Assembly (NCBI RefSeq): GCF_013141715.1
Contig: NZ_WHOA01000203.1
Coordinates: forward strand, 1-43,436
From: Paenibacillus phytorum
Lineage (GTDB): Bacteria; Bacillota; Bacilli; Paenibacillales; NBRC-103111
DNA length: 43,436 bases
Reading direction: 5' to 3'
Position 1 is the stretch's first letter. Every line of letters begins with the position of its first letter. The position numbers and the translations under genes are program-made. The notes under the pieces were generated by a model. The model did no database searches. It saw only the letters and a list, made by a program, of their open reading frames with translations, and was not told the DNA's origin. Shown here one piece after another: positions 41,492 to 43,436 of this stretch.

Positions 41492-41680
41492 CCAATGTTG
41501 TCGTTTCTACAACAATTCACACATCTAAAGGCTATTTTGCAAGCAAAAGTTGTAGCTTGTACAACAATTCGAACCCATTTGTCGCGAAATGGCCTGTATG
41601 GAGATAAATTGTTGTACATTATGCAACACTGAAGGGATAGAGGTGGGATCTAGGCAAAATTGTTGCACTTTCTGCAACAT
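41492..41680 (+). repeat. ~190-bp palindrome-rich intergenic element, copy 2
   Basis: Same architecture as 31803-31992. Inverted repeats lie at 41496-41514, 41549-41566, 41609-41628 and 41661-41679, and the long-range arms are GGCTATTT (41530-41537) / AAATGGCC (41587-41594). The A-to-G change in the second arm keeps pairing through a G-U pair. The string GGGATCTAGGCA is identical in both copies. Confidence 0.75.
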
Positions 41681-41700
41681 CATTCAACTGAGAAGATGGG

Positions 41701-41736
41701 TTCATTCATTCATTCATTCATTCATTCATTCATTCA
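41701..41736 (+). repeat. (TTCA)9 tetranucleotide microsatellite
   Basis: Nine perfect copies of TTCA in the intergenic region upstream of fabH. Not inside a recognised gene. The gap 41212-41985 holds only an IS-like remnant, the terminator, the palindrome element, this repeat and the fabH promoter. Confidence 0.95.
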
Positions 41737-41899
41737 AACCTTATTCCCCTCCTATTCCAACTAGTTCCCACGTGTAATCCCCAACCTTTCTTATTCAAGA
41801 ATATAACTGTTAAAAGACCCGAAAAAGGTCACTTTTTTCAAAGTGTCCATCTTTCGGGTCACACTTCGATATAACGAAAGGGAAATGGTTCTTTTTCCA

Positions 41900-41955
41900 T
41901 TGACTTTACCCCGAGTATCCGATAAAGTGTAATTATATTTAGTACCTAGTACTAA
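41900..41955 (+). promoter_or_regulatory. fabH promoter with FapR box
   Basis: -35 TTGACT (41900-41905), 17 bases, -10 TAAAGT (41923-41928). Just downstream, 41939-41955 is the perfect palindrome TTAGTACC-T-AGTACTAA-like FapR box (TTAGTAC...GTACTAA). FapR represses fatty-acid synthesis genes until malonyl-CoA releases it. Confidence 0.88.
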
Positions 41956-41985
41956 TATCAGATACCAATAAGGAGTGAATCATTG

Positions 41986-42975
41986 ATGTCAATCGCTTCC
42001 CCTTTGCAAGCTAGAGTCACAGCAATCGGCAGCTACGTGCCCGATCGCATACTAAGCAACGCGGATCTCCAAGGTATGGTCGACACGAATGATGAATGGA
42101 TCGTTCAACGCACAGGAATTCGGGAACGTAGAATTGCAGCAGCGAATGAATTCACAAGCCATTTATGTATAGCAGCTGTACAAAATATGCTCACTAGATA
42201 TCCGACATCACTGAGCGATGTTGATTTAATCATCGTCGCTACCCATACACCGGATCTGCCTTCCACCCCTGTCGCTTGCCAGATTCAAGCTCATTTCGGC
42301 ATCCCTGAAACTGGTGCCTACGACCTCAATGCCACCTGCTCCGGGTTCGCTTATGCCCTGCATACAGCAAGCGGCCTTGTTGCTGCTGGGGTACACCGCA
42401 AAGTACTCGTCGTCGGTGGCGATTCTTTATCCAAAATTACAGACTACACGGATCGTTCCACCTGCATTCTTTTCGGTGATGGCGCCGGAGCCGTGATAGT
42501 TGAAAGGGAAGAAGAAAATCCTGCTTTTCTTGCTCACCATCTTGGATCGGACGGTACAGGCGGCAAGCACGTATACCGAACCGGACTTGCCTCTGAATTG
42601 AACGGAACGCCATTAACGGGTGAAGGCAAGCTCGTCCAGAACGGCCGCGAGGTGTACAAATATGCCGTAACGACTGTCCCGCAAGGAATCGAGAAGCTGC
42701 TCGCAAAAGGCCGTTTACCTCATACTGCAATTGATTGGTTCATTCCTCATAGCGCTAACCTTCGAATTATTGAATCCATCTGTGAAAAGAGCGGTATTCC
42801 ATTCGAAAAAGCGCTGTACAGCCTTGAATACTATGGCAATACATCCGCGGCTTCCATTCCTCTCGCTCTGGATCTAGGCATACAAGAGGGTAAGGTCAAA
42901 GCCGGTGATATGCTGCTGCTTTTTGGCTTTGGCGGGGGTCTTACTCACGCGGGTTTAATCATGCGTTGGGGATGA
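41986..42975 (+). CDS. fabH: Beta-ketoacyl-ACP synthase III
   Basis: 329 residues from ATG 41986, with AGGAG ten bases upstream; TTG 41983 is in frame just before it. FabH condenses an acyl-CoA primer with malonyl-ACP to start fatty-acid synthesis. Using TTG-start numbering, the catalytic triad is Cys119 (ATCSGF), His256 (PHSAN) and Asn286 (YGNTSAAS). It stands alone, not next to fabD/fabG/acpP, so it may be a second FabH with its own primer preference. The FapR box links it to lipid homeostasis. Its 3' end overlaps a convergent small frame by 21 bp. Confidence 0.94.
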   Translation: MSIASPLQARVTAIGSYVPDRILSNADLQGMVDTNDEWIVQRTGIRERRIAAANEFTSHLCIAAVQNMLTRYPTSLSDVDLIIVATHTPDLPSTPVACQIQAHFGIPETGAYDLNATCSGFAYALHTASGLVAAGVHRKVLVVGGDSLSKITDYTDRSTCILFGDGAGAVIVEREEENPAFLAHHLGSDGTGGKHVYRTGLASELNGTPLTGEGKLVQNGREVYKYAVTTVPQGIEKLLAKGRLPHTAIDWFIPHSANLRIIESICEKSGIPFEKALYSLEYYGNTSAASIPLALDLGIQEGKVKAGDMLLLFGFGGGLTHAGLIMRWG

Positions 42976-43239
42976 TCCGCGAGCGACATTCTTGCTGATC
43001 CACGGCTTGCCGGGCGTTCCTAACCGGCGTTGACGTGGACTTTGTTTCGTTATTTTCTGAATCATCGAACGCTGGTATTCACTTATCGTCTTAAGATTCT
43101 CAGCCATATGGACTGCAAGCTCCTCGGAGACCGCTACTTGATCCGCTATCGTCTCTATGATTCGGCATAAGGCTCGCTGGCTTCTAGCCAGCGAGGTTAG
43201 CATATGCAATTCAACTCTCTCACGATTCGATGCTTTCAT
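42955..43239 (-). CDS. Small hypothetical protein, coupled to the next gene
   Basis: 94 residues. I recognise no family. The first two thirds are helical and may form a coiled coil (LARSQRALCRIIETIADQVAVSEELAVHMAENLKT, given here only as the type of heptad-like segment seen at about 17-52), and the tail is basic. The start overlaps the stop of the upstream frame by one base (TAATG), suggesting translational coupling. It runs 21 bp into the end of fabH on the opposite strand. Confidence 0.5.
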   Translation of the reverse strand: MKASNRERVELHMLTSLARSQRALCRIIETIADQVAVSEELAVHMAENLKTISEYQRSMIQKITKQSPRQRRLGTPGKPWISKNVARGSSPTHD

Positions 43240-43436
43240 TACTTATCATCCCCACCAAACGAAAATAAGTTACCCACTCCGTTCGAACCGTCTCCCCCTG
43301 CACCTGCTCCCGATTCATTTTGTCCAAGAAGAGCCTGCATATGTCGGTTTAAGGAGTTCTCCATCTTCGTTAAACCATCGATGAGCTCTATCACATACTC
43401 ATGAATCTCTCCAGATTGTTTCATCTGATGTTCATG
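43239..43436 (-). CDS. Small hypothetical protein, probably truncated by the window edge
   Basis: A 61-codon frame from ATG 43424; the frame stays open to the window end (HEHQ before the Met), so the true start may lie outside. The N-terminal half is helical (EYVIELIDGLTKMENSLNRH) and the C-terminus is Gly-rich and acidic (SGAGAGGDGSNGVG, ending FGGDDK). Its stop overlaps the start of the next small gene. Unknown function. Confidence 0.5.
   Translation of the reverse strand, partial: HEHQMKQSGEIHEYVIELIDGLTKMENSLNRHMQALLGQNESGAGAGGDGSNGVGNLFSFGGDDK

Noticed and set aside
41496..41736. Possible CRISPR array
   Set aside because: The palindromic units differ in sequence and spacing, there are no uniform spacers or cas genes, and the last part is a simple tetranucleotide repeat.

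Overview
The window looks like chromosomal DNA of a Paenibacillus-type member of the Bacillota. The signs are S-layer-homology (SLH) domains, two large membrane-bound AraC regulators, two Lpl/YtcP-type sugar importers that lack an ATPase gene, strong AGGAGG ribosome binding sites, catabolite-responsive (cre) sites, and a FapR box in front of fabH. No rRNA, tRNA, phage or intact insertion sequence was seen.

Layout. Positions 1-2288 hold a small array of 21-bp inverted units and an SLH protein with five 73-residue repeats (minus strand). Positions 2501-3616 hold a small hypothetical gene and a lipase-like gene split by a frameshift. Positions 3708-8060 encode a full-length Lhr-type helicase. 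Positions 8228-21821 form a polysaccharide locus resembling the B. subtilis yes/yet/lpl rhamnogalacturonan region: an AraC regulator (YesS-like), a YetA-like exo-rhamnogalacturonan lyase, a GH105 unsaturated glycosyl hydrolase, two permeases and a binding lipoprotein, an oligogalacturonate-lyase-like propeller protein, a sulfatase and a YesU-like protein. The sulfatase suggests a sulfated uronic-acid/rhamnose substrate.

Positions 21902-28680 carry a minus-strand nitrate-assimilation operon in the order nitrate transporter, nirB, nirD, nasC. Facing away from it are an ANTAR-domain protein and a TrpD2-like protein that are translationally coupled (28833-30511). The operon leader (28446-28637) starts from a near-perfect SigA promoter with a GlnR/TnrA box. 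It then appears to contain two successive ANTAR antitermination modules, each a pair of hexaloop hairpins whose second stem is mutually exclusive with a terminator. This is the most interesting system in the window: a pseudo-receiver ANTAR protein without a NasS or kinase partner, coupled to a TrpD-like protein, and a doubled RNA target.

Positions 30747-33854 contain a secreted CAP-domain protein, an HSL-family esterase and a divergent IclR regulator broken by an internal deletion. Positions 33940-41211 hold a second carbohydrate locus: an AraC regulator, divergent from a cre-controlled operon of two permeases, a binding lipoprotein and a Gfo/Idh/MocA oxidoreductase. Positions 41986-42975 encode a solitary FabH under a FapR box. 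Two small coupled hypothetical genes lie at the right edge. A ~190-bp palindrome-rich element occurs twice (31803 and 41492), and a 60-bp hairpin repeat occurs at the 3' ends of the helicase and nasC genes.
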